Positions 38,447-47,651 of a stretch of DNA of 64,000 nt are shown in pieces. This DNA is from Planctomycetota bacterium (GTDB lineage Bacteria > Planctomycetota > UBA11346), in contig JACDEI010000006.1 of NCBI GenBank assembly GCA_013816485.1, forward strand, positions 63,139-127,138, in the 5' to 3' direction. Positions within the stretch are counted from its first letter, which is position 1. Each line of letters starts with the position of its first letter. The translations under genes and the position numbers were made by a program. Below the pieces are notes generated by a model. The model was not told the origin of the DNA. It saw only the letters and a program-made list of their open reading frames with translations, and searched no databases.

Positions 38447-39190
38447 TCAGGGTACCACCGCCCCGCTGCGCCAGTACACGCGCATCGCGGGCATGACATC
38501 GACCAGCGTGACGGTCAGCATCGCACCCGCAGCGACCGCCAAGCCCCACGGCAGCAACGTCACGCTGAGCACCACTGCGCCGGCACCGATGACGGCACCA
38601 ACCATCTCCGCGACCCCCGACAACTGACCGAAGGTGAAGGCGCGCAGCCGGCTCGCACCTTCCTGGCGCATTGGCAACGACACCAGCGCACCTTCCAGCA
38701 CGTTGTGACTGGCCATCGCCAGCACCACCAACGTCGCCGATGCCATCGCCGCCGCGTCGCCCGTGGTCGCAGCGCTGACCGCCAATCCGACCGCCATGCC
38801 TTCCGGCACGTGATGCAGGGACATCACTGCGAACAGCTGACCGCCCAACCGCGGACGCTGCGACAACTGCTGTTCAGCGCGGGTCACCAGATGCCGGGTT
38901 GCCAACGACAAAGCCGCACCCAACGCGACACCCACTGCGGTGAACAACAGCGCGTACGGACCCGCAGTGGCGAACTCTTTCCACGCCGGCACCAGCAAGC
39001 CGGCGGTGGCCGCCGCCAACATCACGCCAGCGGCCACCGCCAGCAGCCCAGAGAACGCCCGCGGATGCAGGCGCGGCACGATGAACACCAGCGCCGCACC
39101 CAGGGCGGTGCACAACCAGGTCAGCGCGGTCGCACCCAGGGCGACGCTCATGCCGGACCAGGCGGCAGGAACATGTTCAGTAACCGACAT
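38447..39190 (-). CDS. ZIP-family metal transporter
   Basis: The ATG at 39190 (preceded by GAGGTGTCCC) gives 247 residues. Seven to eight hydrophobic helices are visible. The two metal-site helices read SLHHVPEGMAVGLAV and ASHNVLEGALVSLP; the ZIP pattern is H..PEG and HN.PEG, the second here being HNVLEG. The charged loop after helix 3 (TRHLVTRAEQQLSQRPRLGG) is short. ZIP proteins import zinc, iron or other divalent metals across the inner membrane. It sits between two related kinase genes and points away from both. Confidence 0.85.
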   Translation of the reverse strand: MSVTEHVPAAWSGMSVALGATALTWLCTALGAALVFIVPRLHPRAFSGLLAVAAGVMLAAATAGLLVPAWKEFATAGPYALLFTAVGVALGAALSLATRHLVTRAEQQLSQRPRLGGQLFAVMSLHHVPEGMAVGLAVSAATTGDAAAMASATLVVLAMASHNVLEGALVSLPMRQEGASRLRAFTFGQLSGVAEMVGAVIGAGAVVLSVTLLPWGLAVAAGAMLTVTLVDVMPAMRVYWRSGAVVP

Positions 39191-39383
39191 GGGACACCTC
39201 ACCCGGGCCCTAGCTCCTGCCATGCCAAGTATAAGATCTTGTCCTCTAGCTCATTTACTCTCGCCTCACCCGTTTGTGGGTGAAATCACCCAGGCGGCGT
39301 CATGGGCCTGCCGACAACCTACCGCAGGCCATCGCCTTGTGGTCGTCCCCTGCTCTCGTCTGATTCCAACATCTGTTGCATCC

Positions 39384-40382
39384 ATGGCTGAACCTCGCGA
39401 CCGACAACTGCTGAATCTGGGAATCGCCCGCGGTCTGCTTGATCGGGTCACCGCGGATCGTCTGTACCAGGAAGCCCTGCTGGAGGACCGCCGCGTCACC
39501 GACCTGCTGATCGATCGCGGCGTGCTCTCACGCACCGTGGTCGATGGACTGGTGACCAACCTCGGGCGCAACGACGTGCCGCACACCATCGGCGATCTGC
39601 GGGTGCTGCGCCAGATCGGACGTGGCGGCATGGCGACGGTGTACTTGGCGCAGGCGGCCGGTGGTAGCGATGTCGCGATCAAGCTGATGCATCCGACGAT
39701 CGCCGCGCATCCTGACGCGGTGTCGCGTTTCCTGCGCGAGGCCAAGGTGCTCGCCTCCATCACCCATCCCCACGTGATCCGCGTGCATGCCAGCGGGCGG
39801 CATGGCGACCAACCATACCTGGTGCTGGAACTGGTGAGCAGCGGCGATGCCAGCCAGTTGGCCCGCGCGAATGGCGGAGCGCTGGATGAACTGCGCGCCA
39901 CCAGCCTGATCGCCGATGCCTGCGCCGGTCTCGCCGCCCTGCACGCCGCCAAGCTGCTGCACCGCGACATCAAACCATCCAACTTGCTGATCACCCACGA
40001 TGGCCGGGCAAAACTCGGCGACTTCGGCCTGGCGCGCACGCAGAACGATTCCGATCGCCTGACCACCACCGGCCTGACGGTCGGCACGCCGACCTACATG
40101 AGTCCGGAACAGGCCGCAGGCGAACGCACGTTGGATGTGCGCAGCGACCTCTATGCGCTGGGCGCGACGTTGTTCGCGCTGGTCACCGGCCAATCACCCT
40201 ATGCCGGAAAAAATCCCGTCGCTATCGCGGCGAAGGTGTTGAGCGAACCATTTCCCGATCCCGGGCTGATCCGCAGTTCGTTGTCGCCCAAGGTCTGCGG
40301 CATCATCCGCCGCGCGACCGCACGGCGCGCGGCGGATCGTTATGCCACGCCCGCCGAGATGGAAGCCGCGTTGCGCGCCTGA
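39384..40382 (+). CDS. Soluble Ser/Thr kinase, paralogue of the kinase at 36.2 kb
   Basis: The 332-residue protein has the same N-terminal helical module as its neighbour (about 8-60: LLNLGIARGLLDRVTADRLY, VTDLLIDRGVLSRTVVDGLV). The kinase domain follows (about 68-325) with GRGGMATVY, VAIKLMHP, HRDIKPSNLL and GDFGLA, and ends there with no membrane segment or output domain. Shared segments such as SPEQAAGE and ALGATLFALVTGQSPYAG/N show that the two are a duplicated pair. The first is membrane-bound and the second cytosolic. Confidence 0.88.
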   Translation: MAEPRDRQLLNLGIARGLLDRVTADRLYQEALLEDRRVTDLLIDRGVLSRTVVDGLVTNLGRNDVPHTIGDLRVLRQIGRGGMATVYLAQAAGGSDVAIKLMHPTIAAHPDAVSRFLREAKVLASITHPHVIRVHASGRHGDQPYLVLELVSSGDASQLARANGGALDELRATSLIADACAGLAALHAAKLLHRDIKPSNLLITHDGRAKLGDFGLARTQNDSDRLTTTGLTVGTPTYMSPEQAAGERTLDVRSDLYALGATLFALVTGQSPYAGKNPVAIAAKVLSEPFPDPGLIRSSLSPKVCGIIRRATARRAADRYATPAEMEAALRA

Positions 40383-40398
40383 GCGGGAACAACGGCGT

Positions 40399-41670
40399 TC
40401 ACTCGATCAGGGTTCCACTCAGCATCAAACCACCGACGTACCAGCGCGTGCCGGCGTATTTGTCGGGATTCTTCTGCATGTCCGCGCGGTTGTGCTCGAA
40501 GAGGATCTTCGCCTTGTCGGGCTCGCCCGCATCGAGGCGGATGTCGACGGTGTGTTCACCGTCCTTCAGTCCCGACGCCAGACGCAGGAACGAAATGCGA
40601 TGGTAGGTGCAGTAGCCGTCGATGCGTGCGATGGTGCGCGGTGCGCCGCCATCGATGGTCACCACCACCTGCCCGCAGTCCGGGCCGACCAGATCATAGA
40701 ATCCGACTGCGGTGCCTTTGAAACGGAACGTCAGCGAGGTGCCGGGTTTCTCCGTGCGGTAGAGCGCCGGCATGCGGTTGCCGAAACTCTTGGCCCGTTG
40801 ATCACTCGCCGGGTCGAGCTTCACCCAGCCATCGCCTGTGATCAGCGGATCGATCGGCAGCAGACGTGCACGTTCGTGGTTGTCCGCCATCAGCGGTGCC
40901 TTCAGCACGTGCGGTGCGGCGGTGCCGGTGAGCAGCGTCGGTATCTGCCGGGCGACGACCTCGGCATAGATCGCATGACCCGCATCGATCGGGTGGACGT
41001 TGTCATGGGAGAACACCACGCGCGTGTCGATCGCGGCCTGTTCTTCCGGCGTTGGTTTCTGCGGTGCCTTGAACACCAGGGTGTCGGCGACGACACGCTT
41101 GACCACCTCGACGCCAAAGTGCATCGAGGGGATGCCGTAGTGATCAGCAACCGCCTCCATCGCACTGGCGGCGCGCGGATACTTGCCGTCCTGCAGCGAC
41201 TTCACCATGTCGCCGGTGAGGGTGTAGACGTAGCAGATGTCGGTCGCGGCGTCGGCCTGCCAGGTCTGGCGCACGATGCCTTCCATGCCGCGCTGGATCT
41301 CCCGCGGATCGGCGCCGCTATCGTTGACCGCGAACTCAACGAACAGCAAATCGGGCTGGTGCCGCAGGACATCGAAGCCCAGGCGGTATACGCCCAGGTC
41401 GGAACCCGTACCGCCGATGGCGGCGTGGATCTCGCTGAACTGCGCGGCCGGATACTGCTTCTGGAACCACGCCAGGGTCTTCACCCGCCAACCGTTCGCT
41501 GCGGTGATGCTGCCGCCCAGGTAGGCGACCTTGATCGGTTTTCCGGCAGCGATCTTCGCTGCGACATTGGGCAGGCCACCACGCGGCGTGGCTTCGACCG
41601 CGTCGCGCAGTGGATAATCAGCCGCAGCGACACTGATGACGGCCAGCAGACAGAGGAGCAGGAAACGCAT
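40399..41670 (-). CDS. Secreted SGNH/GDSL hydrolase with a C-terminal carbohydrate-type domain
   Basis: The 423-residue protein has a signal peptide (RFLLLCLLAVISVAAA). The SGNH blocks are visible: KVAYLGGSITAANGW (Ser), AIGGTGSDLGVYRLG (Gly), LLFVEFAVNDSG (Asn) and SHDNVHPIDAGHAIY (Asp/His). The C-terminal beta domain (about 290-423) includes SLTFRFKGTAVGFYDLVGPD, resembling GDSL-associated or lectin-like domains. Such enzymes remove acetyl or other acyl groups from polysaccharides in the periplasm or outside. It lies downstream of the beta-helix gene on the same strand. Confidence 0.85.
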   Translation of the reverse strand: MRFLLLCLLAVISVAAADYPLRDAVEATPRGGLPNVAAKIAAGKPIKVAYLGGSITAANGWRVKTLAWFQKQYPAAQFSEIHAAIGGTGSDLGVYRLGFDVLRHQPDLLFVEFAVNDSGADPREIQRGMEGIVRQTWQADAATDICYVYTLTGDMVKSLQDGKYPRAASAMEAVADHYGIPSMHFGVEVVKRVVADTLVFKAPQKPTPEEQAAIDTRVVFSHDNVHPIDAGHAIYAEVVARQIPTLLTGTAAPHVLKAPLMADNHERARLLPIDPLITGDGWVKLDPASDQRAKSFGNRMPALYRTEKPGTSLTFRFKGTAVGFYDLVGPDCGQVVVTIDGGAPRTIARIDGYCTYHRISFLRLASGLKDGEHTVDIRLDAGEPDKAKILFEHNRADMQKNPDKYAGTRWYVGGLMLSGTLIE

Positions 41671-41730
41671 AGGGAACCTCGCAGGGTGACGCGGTGTCTA
41701 CCGGCGATGTCCACGGACGCTGAGGGATAA

Positions 41731-41747
41731 TCGGCGCAAGGCGCCGA
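41731..41747 (-). terminator. GC-rich hairpin after the beta-helix gene
   Basis: The minus-strand sequence has TCGGCGC, a three-base loop and GCGCCGA, seven perfect GC-rich pairs, about 40 bases after the beta-helix gene stop. It is a possible terminator or processing hairpin. There is no clear U-tract. Confidence 0.45.
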
Positions 41748-41786
41748 CTCTTCACCTGCTGAGCATGGTTCGATGCGTCAGGCAGA

Positions 41787-43433
41787 TCATTTCTTCCGCC
41801 GCAACGCCACCTGCGCCGCATGCAGGTCCGGCTGCGCCGGCACTTTGCCATCGTCGGCCACCACCACACCTTTGTCACCCTTGGGCATCGCCCAACCCTC
41901 CTTGTCAAGGCGCGCGACGCCCTGGATTCCGACCAGTGCGGCGAGGCTGTGGCATTCCGGTTGGTAGATGAAATCCGCCTTGCCGCTGACGCGGATGTTC
42001 CAATGCGTCATGCGCGCGCCGAGGAACGGGCCGGCCTGGCCACCGCCACCCGGCGTGCCGTCGTTGACGATGGTGATGTCGGTCCTGAGCGATTCGAACG
42101 ACATTGCGCGGTGCGAGTCGAAGGCACCGTGCGCCATGACACCTTTGCTCCACACGTTGCCGGTGGAGAGGTACTCGGTGTTGATGCCGTGTTTGGGCGT
42201 CGACTCGATGCTGAAGTCAGTGATCAAATTATCGTGGCTGGAAACCCGCAGCGCGGTGGCGTGGTGGTGTTTACCGCCGGTGATGCTGAGACCGGTGACG
42301 GTGGTGTTCTTCGCCGAGGCGTGGATCACCGCATTGTCACTGTGTTCGATCGCCACGTCGCGCACCCAGCAATGCAGCGCACGGTTGAGGTAGACCCCGT
42401 TCCAGCCTTTGTCGGTCAGGTGTTTGCCCGCGTCATGTTGCACCATGCGCAGCGTCAGTCGTTCGATGCCGCTCTCGCGCACATGGCTGCCGAGCGGCGC
42501 GAAACGCACCTGCCACTCCGGCCGGATGTCGATGCGCAGCGGTTGACGCAGCGTCACCGTGGTGCCCTTCACCGCGGCAATCTCCACCGGCCAACGCCAC
42601 GCCTTCGCACTGGTGAGGCCCTGGCCGGATTTCACCCAGTCGTAGCTCGCCATCAATTCGTGCCCGGCCATGTGCAACAGCAGGCTGCGATCCGACGGGT
42701 TGGCCCAGCACAGCAGCAGCGTGTCGCCGGCCTTCAGCGCTTTCGCGCCGGCGGCATCGACCGTGATGGTGTGATCGCCGCGTTTCGCTGGCGCCGTGAC
42801 GTTGGCCACCGCCGGCAGCTCCTGCCATTCCTCCCAGCCCTGGGTGTCAGCGGGAGTCTTGAAACGGCCATCACTCTCGAACACGTCCGACGGTCCCACC
42901 CACACCAGACCACCACACCACGACCAGCGTGATGAACTGCCGGCCTGGCTTGTGCCGACTACGTCGGCGAGCGGTTTCTGGAAGCTGATGATGGTTTCCC
43001 CACGTCCGGCACCACGCAGCACCACGCCGCTCTGATCGAGGCGGATCATGCCGCCCACGGTGAAGGTGCCCTTGGACAACACGATGACCGCCGACGTGCC
43101 CGGCTTGGCCAACGTCGCGGCCTTGGCGATGGCGGCGGCGAACGCCGCGGTGCTGTCGCTGCCATCAGCCTTGGCGCCAAAGTCCTTCACCAGATCCAAC
43201 ACCACCGCCGGCTCCGGCAACGCCACGTCACCGCACTGATAACCGGCGTACGAGCAGTTGGGGATCAGCAGATGGCGATCGGGGTCGGCGGCGTATTGTT
43301 TCCACAGGTCCGCACCGCTGGTGTCGGCCGCAGAGGCGGTGCCCGCGGCGACGATGACGAGCGCGAGGGTGGCCAACACCAACACGGCACGCAGCACACG
43401 ACGGGAGTGGATCTGGAGGGCGGTGGATCTCAT
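41787..43433 (-). CDS. Secreted right-handed beta-helix (pectate lyase-like) protein
   Basis: The 548-residue protein has a signal peptide (VLVLATLALVIVAAGTASAA). The start of the mature part has LDLVKDFGAKADGSDSTAAF, the typical first coil of the Pectate_lyase_3 superfamily, followed by VIVLSKGTFTVGGMIRLDQS. The centre carries many parallel beta-helix coils, e.g. WVRDVAIEHSDNAVIHASAK, and SDNAVI/TGLSITGGKHHH. The substrate is not evident. Its size, secretion and the neighbouring SGNH esterase suggest degradation or binding of a pectin-like or uronate polysaccharide. Confidence 0.8.
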   Translation of the reverse strand: MRSTALQIHSRRVLRAVLVLATLALVIVAAGTASAADTSGADLWKQYAADPDRHLLIPNCSYAGYQCGDVALPEPAVVLDLVKDFGAKADGSDSTAAFAAAIAKAATLAKPGTSAVIVLSKGTFTVGGMIRLDQSGVVLRGAGRGETIISFQKPLADVVGTSQAGSSSRWSWCGGLVWVGPSDVFESDGRFKTPADTQGWEEWQELPAVANVTAPAKRGDHTITVDAAGAKALKAGDTLLLCWANPSDRSLLLHMAGHELMASYDWVKSGQGLTSAKAWRWPVEIAAVKGTTVTLRQPLRIDIRPEWQVRFAPLGSHVRESGIERLTLRMVQHDAGKHLTDKGWNGVYLNRALHCWVRDVAIEHSDNAVIHASAKNTTVTGLSITGGKHHHATALRVSSHDNLITDFSIESTPKHGINTEYLSTGNVWSKGVMAHGAFDSHRAMSFESLRTDITIVNDGTPGGGGQAGPFLGARMTHWNIRVSGKADFIYQPECHSLAALVGIQGVARLDKEGWAMPKGDKGVVVADDGKVPAQPDLHAAQVALRRKK

Positions 43434-43485
43434 ATCAGCCAGTCGTAGCTCCCCGATCCCCTATGCACACCAGCCGGCGTGCCTT

Positions 43486-43684
43486 CCCTGGGGGCGTGGG
43501 CGGCCCGCCAATGCTGAAAAGCCAAAGCCAATGACCCCAGAATTTTTTCGCCACGAAGGCACGAAGACACGAAGTGGAGAGAAAGGGATCTTTCCACTTG
43601 TCTCCTTCGTGCCTTCGTGCCTTCGTGGCAGAGTATCCATCTCGTTAGCTTTCCAGCAGTGGCGGGCCACCCACGACCCCAGGG
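43486..43684. repeat. Palindromic element copy D, with 37-bp terminal inverted repeats
   Basis: This is the cleanest copy of the family. The terminal arms 43486-43522 (CCCTGGGGGCGTGGGCGGCC...) and 43648-43684 are complementary at 33 of 37 positions. Inside, CGCCACGAAGGCACGAAGAC (from 43549) pairs with GTGCCTTCGTGCCTTCGTGG (to about 43628). The outermost bases are CCCTGGG and CCCAGGG. No target-site duplication was recognised. It lies 17 bases after the stop of the broken sigma-54 activator and 53 bases from the start of the beta-helix gene. Confidence 0.85.
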
Positions 43685-43700
43685 AGAACTCCAGTCGCAC

Positions 43701-44792
43701 TCAGGGCTTGTCGATGCCGTGTTTGCGCATGCGGTACTGGAGCGTGCTGGGTTTGAGCCCTAGGCGGGACGCCGCCCCCTTCGCGCCATAGACCTTGCCG
43801 CCGCTGGCGGCGAGTGCGGCAAGGATCGCCTGACGTTCGACTGCAGCGAGCGGAGCACCCGTCGATAGCGACACCGCCGATGGTAACGCCGTGGTCAGCG
43901 ACGACGTTGCCATCGACCCAGGGAACGCCAGGTGGTGCGCATCGATACGCCCATCCGGCGCAAGGATCGCCGCGCGTTCGAGTGCATGTTCCAGTTCACG
44001 TACATTGCCGGGCCACGTATAGGCGACCAGGCTGCGCACCGCAGCGGCGCTCAGGCTCCACGGTCCACCGCGATACCGTGCGGCGATGCGCGCGAGCAGC
44101 ACCTGCGCCAACTACGGGATGTCTTCGACGCGTTCGCGTAGCGGCGGCAGGTGGATGGGGAAGACCGCGAGGCGGTGATAGAGGTCGGCGCGGAAACGTC
44201 CGTCACTGACTGCGCGCGGGATATCGACGTGCGTCGCAGCGATGATGCGTACGTCGACTTGCACGGTCTTGTCGCTGCCGACCGCCTCGAACGCCCCTTC
44301 TTGCAGCACGCGCAGCAATTTCGCCTGCGCCGACAACGGCAGATCTCCGATTTCATCAAGGAGCAACGTGCCGCCATCCGCCGCGAGGAACCGCCCCGGA
44401 CGATCACGTTCCGCGCCGCTGAACGCGCCTTTGACGTGACCGAACAGTTCGCTTTCGACCAAGTGTTCCGGCAACGCCGAGCAGTTGAGCTTGAGGAACG
44501 GTTTCGCCGCGCGACGGCTCCAACTGTGGATGGCGCGCGCGGCGACCTCTTTGCCAGTGCCGGTCTCGCCGGTGATGAGCACCGCGGCAGAAGTTGGGGC
44601 GACCTGCTTCGCCAACGCGATGGTGTTCGCCATCGCCGGTGCCGCACTTTGGGAGAAGTCGCCCGTGCCCACCGGCAGGTCGTCGGCGAGCGCACGATTC
44701 TGCTCCGCCAGCGCGTCGTTGCGCCGCGCGAGGTCGCGGTTGGCCGACGCCACCGCCATCGCCAACGAGACGAGTTGACCGTACACCGTCAC
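43701..44792 (-). pseudogene. Sigma-54-dependent activator (NorR/FhlA-like), 5'-truncated and with an internal amber codon
   Basis: One open frame runs from at least 44792 to 43701 but is interrupted by TAG at 44112-44114. Before it are Walker [15 protein letters not shown], the sigma-54 contact loop GAFSGAERD (usual GAFTGA) and [20 protein letters not shown], ending RVEDIP. After it, in the same frame, LAQVLLARI continues the AAA+ domain, then WPGNVRELEHALERA and a Fis-type helix-turn-helix (GAKGAASRLGLKPSTLQYRM). Homologues have a Leu where TAG stands (one base change). At the 5' end the frame runs back into GGTCCGAGGGG repeats without a start or sensory domain. It is therefore a remnant, unless the amber is read through. 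Confidence 0.85.
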
Positions 44793-44823
44793 CAGCGCGA
44801 CGAAGGGTGCGAGGGGGACGAAA

Positions 44824-44880
44824 ATTCGAAAGGCTGACGGACCCCTCGGACCCCTCGGACCGTTCGTACCCTTCGGACCT
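44824..44880. repeat. CGGACCCCT nonamer repeat at the junction of pdc-like gene and regulator remnant
   Basis: The word CGGACCCCT repeats two to three times with variants (CGGACCGTTCGTACCCTT). On the minus strand this is GGTCCGAGGGGTCCG and lies at the stop codon of the decarboxylase gene (44879) and at the broken 5' edge of the activator remnant. It may mark the site where the regulator was truncated. Confidence 0.65.
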
Positions 44881-46573
44881 ATTTCGGAATATTCTCCGCC
44901 ATCCGCTTACCCAACCGCTCCAGCGCCGGGCAGAAATCATACGCGTCGAGCTGCACGTTGATCAGGCTGAAGCTGTCGCGGTTCGCCACCGCTTGCGTCC
45001 ACGCGTCGGCGAATTCGCCTTCCGTGCGTACGATCGCGGCCCAACCGGCACCGAGCAGATCGGGCAAACGGTGGTAGCGCCAGTTCAGGATGTCGTTGTA
45101 GGGACCATCCTGGATCGCGCGCTCGGTGGTGTAGCCGTGGTTGTCGAGCACCACCACGATGGGATTGAGCTTCTGCCGCACGGCGGTCGACAGTTCCATA
45201 CCGGTCATCTGGAAGGCGCCGTCGCCCACTAGTACCACGGGGCGGAGTTTGGGATTGGCCAGCGCCACACCGACACTCGCCGGCACGGCAAAACCCATCG
45301 AGGTGTAGTACGCCGAGGCGATGAACTCGGTGCGGCGGTGGATGGTCAGATCGATAGCGCCGAACAGACACAGACCGACATCGCACACCACCGCCATGTC
45401 GTCGTCGAGGCGCTGGTCGATGAGGTGGAACAGGCGCGTTACTTTCAGCGGTTGTTTCGCCACGATCGCCGCCACCTTCGCCGCTGGTTTCGCCTGCGGC
45501 GGCAACGAACGGCGTGGCAGTTTCGCCAACAACAATCCCCGTAGGAACGCGTCGAACGGCACCCCGTCGTAACGATGGCGACTGATCTGGATCTTCTCGC
45601 TGGTCGCTTCGATCGCTTGGGACGGATCGATTTTCGCCGTGAAGATGCCCATGTTCACGTCGGTCAGGAAGGTGCCGAGCATGAGCAGGCAGTCGGAGCC
45701 TTCGACCACCTTGGCCACGTCCTCACGTCCCATCGCGCCTTCGTAGATGCCGAGGTAGTTGGGGTGGCGCTCGCTGATCACCGACTTGCCGAGGATGGTG
45801 ACGGCGATGGGGATGCCGGAGCGCTCCGACAACGTCAGCAGTTCGAAGGCGAGGCCGAAGCGGTGGACCTCGACATCGGCGAGGATCACTGGGCGTTTGG
45901 CGGCACGCAGGCGCTCGACCGCCTCGGCAACCGCTTCCTCCAACGCCGCCTGATCGACCGTCGCGTCGGGCGGCAGCGACGGTACCGGATGTTGCGGCAC
46001 CACGTCCACCAGGTCGCGGGGGAGTTCGATGTAGACCGGACGTTTGACCCGCCAGCAGGTCGCCAACGCGCGATCGATATCGCGATACGCGGTGTCGGGA
46101 TCCTCGATCGCTACCGCACAGGCGGTGATGCGCTCGAAGATCTCACGCTGCGTCGCGAAGGTCTTCACCTTGTGGTGCAGCAAGGGATCGTTGGTGCGTT
46201 CCTTCATCCCAGGAGCGCCGGTGATCACCACCACCGGTGACTTTTCTGCATACGCACCAGCCACCGCGTTGGCGACGCTGAGCCCACCGACGCAGTACGT
46301 GACGCACAGCGCGCCCATGCCGTGGACCCGCGCGTAGGCGTCGGCGGCGAAACCGGCGCCGTCCTCCTTGCAGGTGCCAACCACGGTGATGTCGCTGCGG
46401 CAGAGCTGGTCGTAGAAACCGAGGACGTAGTCGCCAGGGATGCCGAAGACGTGGCCGACGCGATAGTCCTGGAGCCGTCGGATGAGGTACTGGCCGATGG
46501 TCTCGGCCTTGGCCTTCATAGCGGAGACCCTCTTCACCGGTTTACGGGCGCTGGAGATGTGTTGTTTGGCCAT
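44879..46573 (-). CDS. Thiamine-diphosphate 2-oxo-acid decarboxylase (pyruvate/indolepyruvate decarboxylase-like)
   Basis: The ATG at 46573 (AGAGGTGTTCCC before it) gives 564 residues, normal for the PDC family. The N-terminal ThDP pyrimidine-binding domain has [20 protein letters not shown] and the conserved catalytic Glu in [18 protein letters not shown]. The C-terminal ThDP motif is [20 protein letters not shown] followed by [20 protein letters not shown], whose FQ.T..E.S and NH/ND.GYT.E fit decarboxylases such as pyruvate, phenylpyruvate or indolepyruvate decarboxylase. The substrate cannot be set. It is cytoplasmic and divergent from the peroxiredoxin gene. Confidence 0.88.
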   Translation of the reverse strand: MAKQHISSARKPVKRVSAMKAKAETIGQYLIRRLQDYRVGHVFGIPGDYVLGFYDQLCRSDITVVGTCKEDGAGFAADAYARVHGMGALCVTYCVGGLSVANAVAGAYAEKSPVVVITGAPGMKERTNDPLLHHKVKTFATQREIFERITACAVAIEDPDTAYRDIDRALATCWRVKRPVYIELPRDLVDVVPQHPVPSLPPDATVDQAALEEAVAEAVERLRAAKRPVILADVEVHRFGLAFELLTLSERSGIPIAVTILGKSVISERHPNYLGIYEGAMGREDVAKVVEGSDCLLMLGTFLTDVNMGIFTAKIDPSQAIEATSEKIQISRHRYDGVPFDAFLRGLLLAKLPRRSLPPQAKPAAKVAAIVAKQPLKVTRLFHLIDQRLDDDMAVVCDVGLCLFGAIDLTIHRRTEFIASAYYTSMGFAVPASVGVALANPKLRPVVLVGDGAFQMTGMELSTAVRQKLNPIVVVLDNHGYTTERAIQDGPYNDILNWRYHRLPDLLGAGWAAIVRTEGEFADAWTQAVANRDSFSLINVQLDAYDFCPALERLGKRMAENIPK

Positions 46574-46702
46574 GGGAACACCTCTGCGCAGAGAGTAGCC
46601 CAGGCACAACCACCCCGATAGGTGCTTGTCGCACGAGTCGGACAACGTGCGCGCTGCACGGATGCGCCCACCCCTGACCGACACCCAGCGGCCACCAATA
46701 AT

Positions 46703-46718
46703 CACCCATATGCGGGTG
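46703..46718. promoter_or_regulatory. Inverted repeat upstream of ahpC
   Basis: CACCCATATGCGGGTG is a near-perfect 16-base palindrome about 110 bases before the ahpC start, in the divergent gap with the decarboxylase gene. A regulator site for peroxide response is plausible, but the repressor or activator is not known. A weak TTGGCT...TATGAC promoter-like pair follows at 46735-46770. Confidence 0.35.
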
Positions 46719-46825
46719 GTCCGGCTCGGTACGGCTTGGCTTACTCCTTGCTATCAACGACTTATGACCTGGCACGCCGATCGCTTTGTGGACGTCCATC
46801 ACCCAACCCCGCACAGGACCGAGCC

Positions 46826-47374
46826 ATGCTCACCATCGGCGACCACCTCCCCTCTTACTCGCTCCAGGCCGTGGTTTCACGCGAGCCGGGCAAGGAGTTC
46901 GCCCCCCTCACCAATGCGAGCCACCCAGGCAAATGGCTCGTGCTGTTCGCTTGGCCGATGGACTTCACCTTCGTCTGTCCAACCGAGATCGCTGCCTTCG
47001 GCAAGAAGAACGCCGACTTCACGGATCGCGATGCGCAGCTGCTCGGCCTGTCGACCGACAGCCACTTCGTCCACCTCGCGTGGCGTAACAACCACGCGGA
47101 TCTGAAGGACCTGCCCTTCCCAATGCTCGCCGACACCAAGCGCGAACTCACCAGCGCGCTCGGCATCCTGCACAAGACTGAAGGCGTCGCCCTGCGCGCC
47201 ACCTTCATCGTCGATCCCACCGGCGCGATCCGCTGGGCCTCGGTCAACGATCTGTCGGTGGGCCGCAACGTCGACGAAGTGCTGCGCACGCTCGACGCGC
47301 TGCAGACCGATGAGTTGTGTCCATGCAACTGGAAGAAGGGCGAGAAGACGCTGAGCGCGGCTGAGCCGCGCTGA
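46826..47374 (+). CDS. ahpC: Alkyl hydroperoxide reductase subunit C (typical 2-Cys peroxiredoxin)
   Basis: The 182-residue protein starts at the ATG at 46826. The peroxidatic cysteine is in MDFTFVCPTEIAAFGKKN (Cys about 51), and the resolving cysteine in TDELCPCNWKKGEKTL (about 166-168). The start TIGDHLPSYSLQAVVSREP and the downstream LADTKRELTSALGILHKTEG and ATFIVDPTGAIRWASVND are typical of AhpC. It reduces organic peroxides and hydrogen peroxide in the cytoplasm. No AhpF is present; AhpD follows in the same direction and may be the reductase partner as in mycobacteria. Confidence 0.94.
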   Translation: MLTIGDHLPSYSLQAVVSREPGKEFAPLTNASHPGKWLVLFAWPMDFTFVCPTEIAAFGKKNADFTDRDAQLLGLSTDSHFVHLAWRNNHADLKDLPFPMLADTKRELTSALGILHKTEGVALRATFIVDPTGAIRWASVNDLSVGRNVDEVLRTLDALQTDELCPCNWKKGEKTLSAAEPR

Positions 47375-47397
47375 CTACGGGGGACAGGCTACGGGCT

Positions 47398-47651
47398 ACA
47401 GGCGCTCACGCCCACGGCTCGCCCTGTTCCCTGCGGCCAACCTCCGCCCACGACCTGTAGCCTGTGGCCTGTGGTCTGTAGCCACTCCCAACCGCACCCA
47501 TCACATCATCCCGGAGTCCGCCATACAGGCGCTCACGCTCACGGCTCGCCCTGTTCCCTGCGGCCAACTTCCGCCCACGACCTGTAGCCTGTAGCCTGTG
47601 GTCTGTAGCCACTCCCAACCGCACCCATCACATCATCCCGGAGTCCGCCAT
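47398..47651. repeat. 127-bp tandem duplication carrying heptamer repeats and the ahpD ribosome binding site
   Basis: 47398-47524 and 47525-47651 are two direct copies of 127 bases with three differences. Each copy holds CGCTCACG(C/T)(C/T)CACGGCTCGC, a CCTGTAG/CCTGTGG heptamer run and CATCATCCCGGAGTCCGCCAT. The second copy ends in AT of the ahpD ATG and supplies its ribosome binding site (CCGGAG). The first ends in AT followed by ACA and so has the same site without a start codon. A preceding GGCTACGGGCTACA run gives the complementary word. Nothing else is encoded in 47375-47649. Confidence 0.9.
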
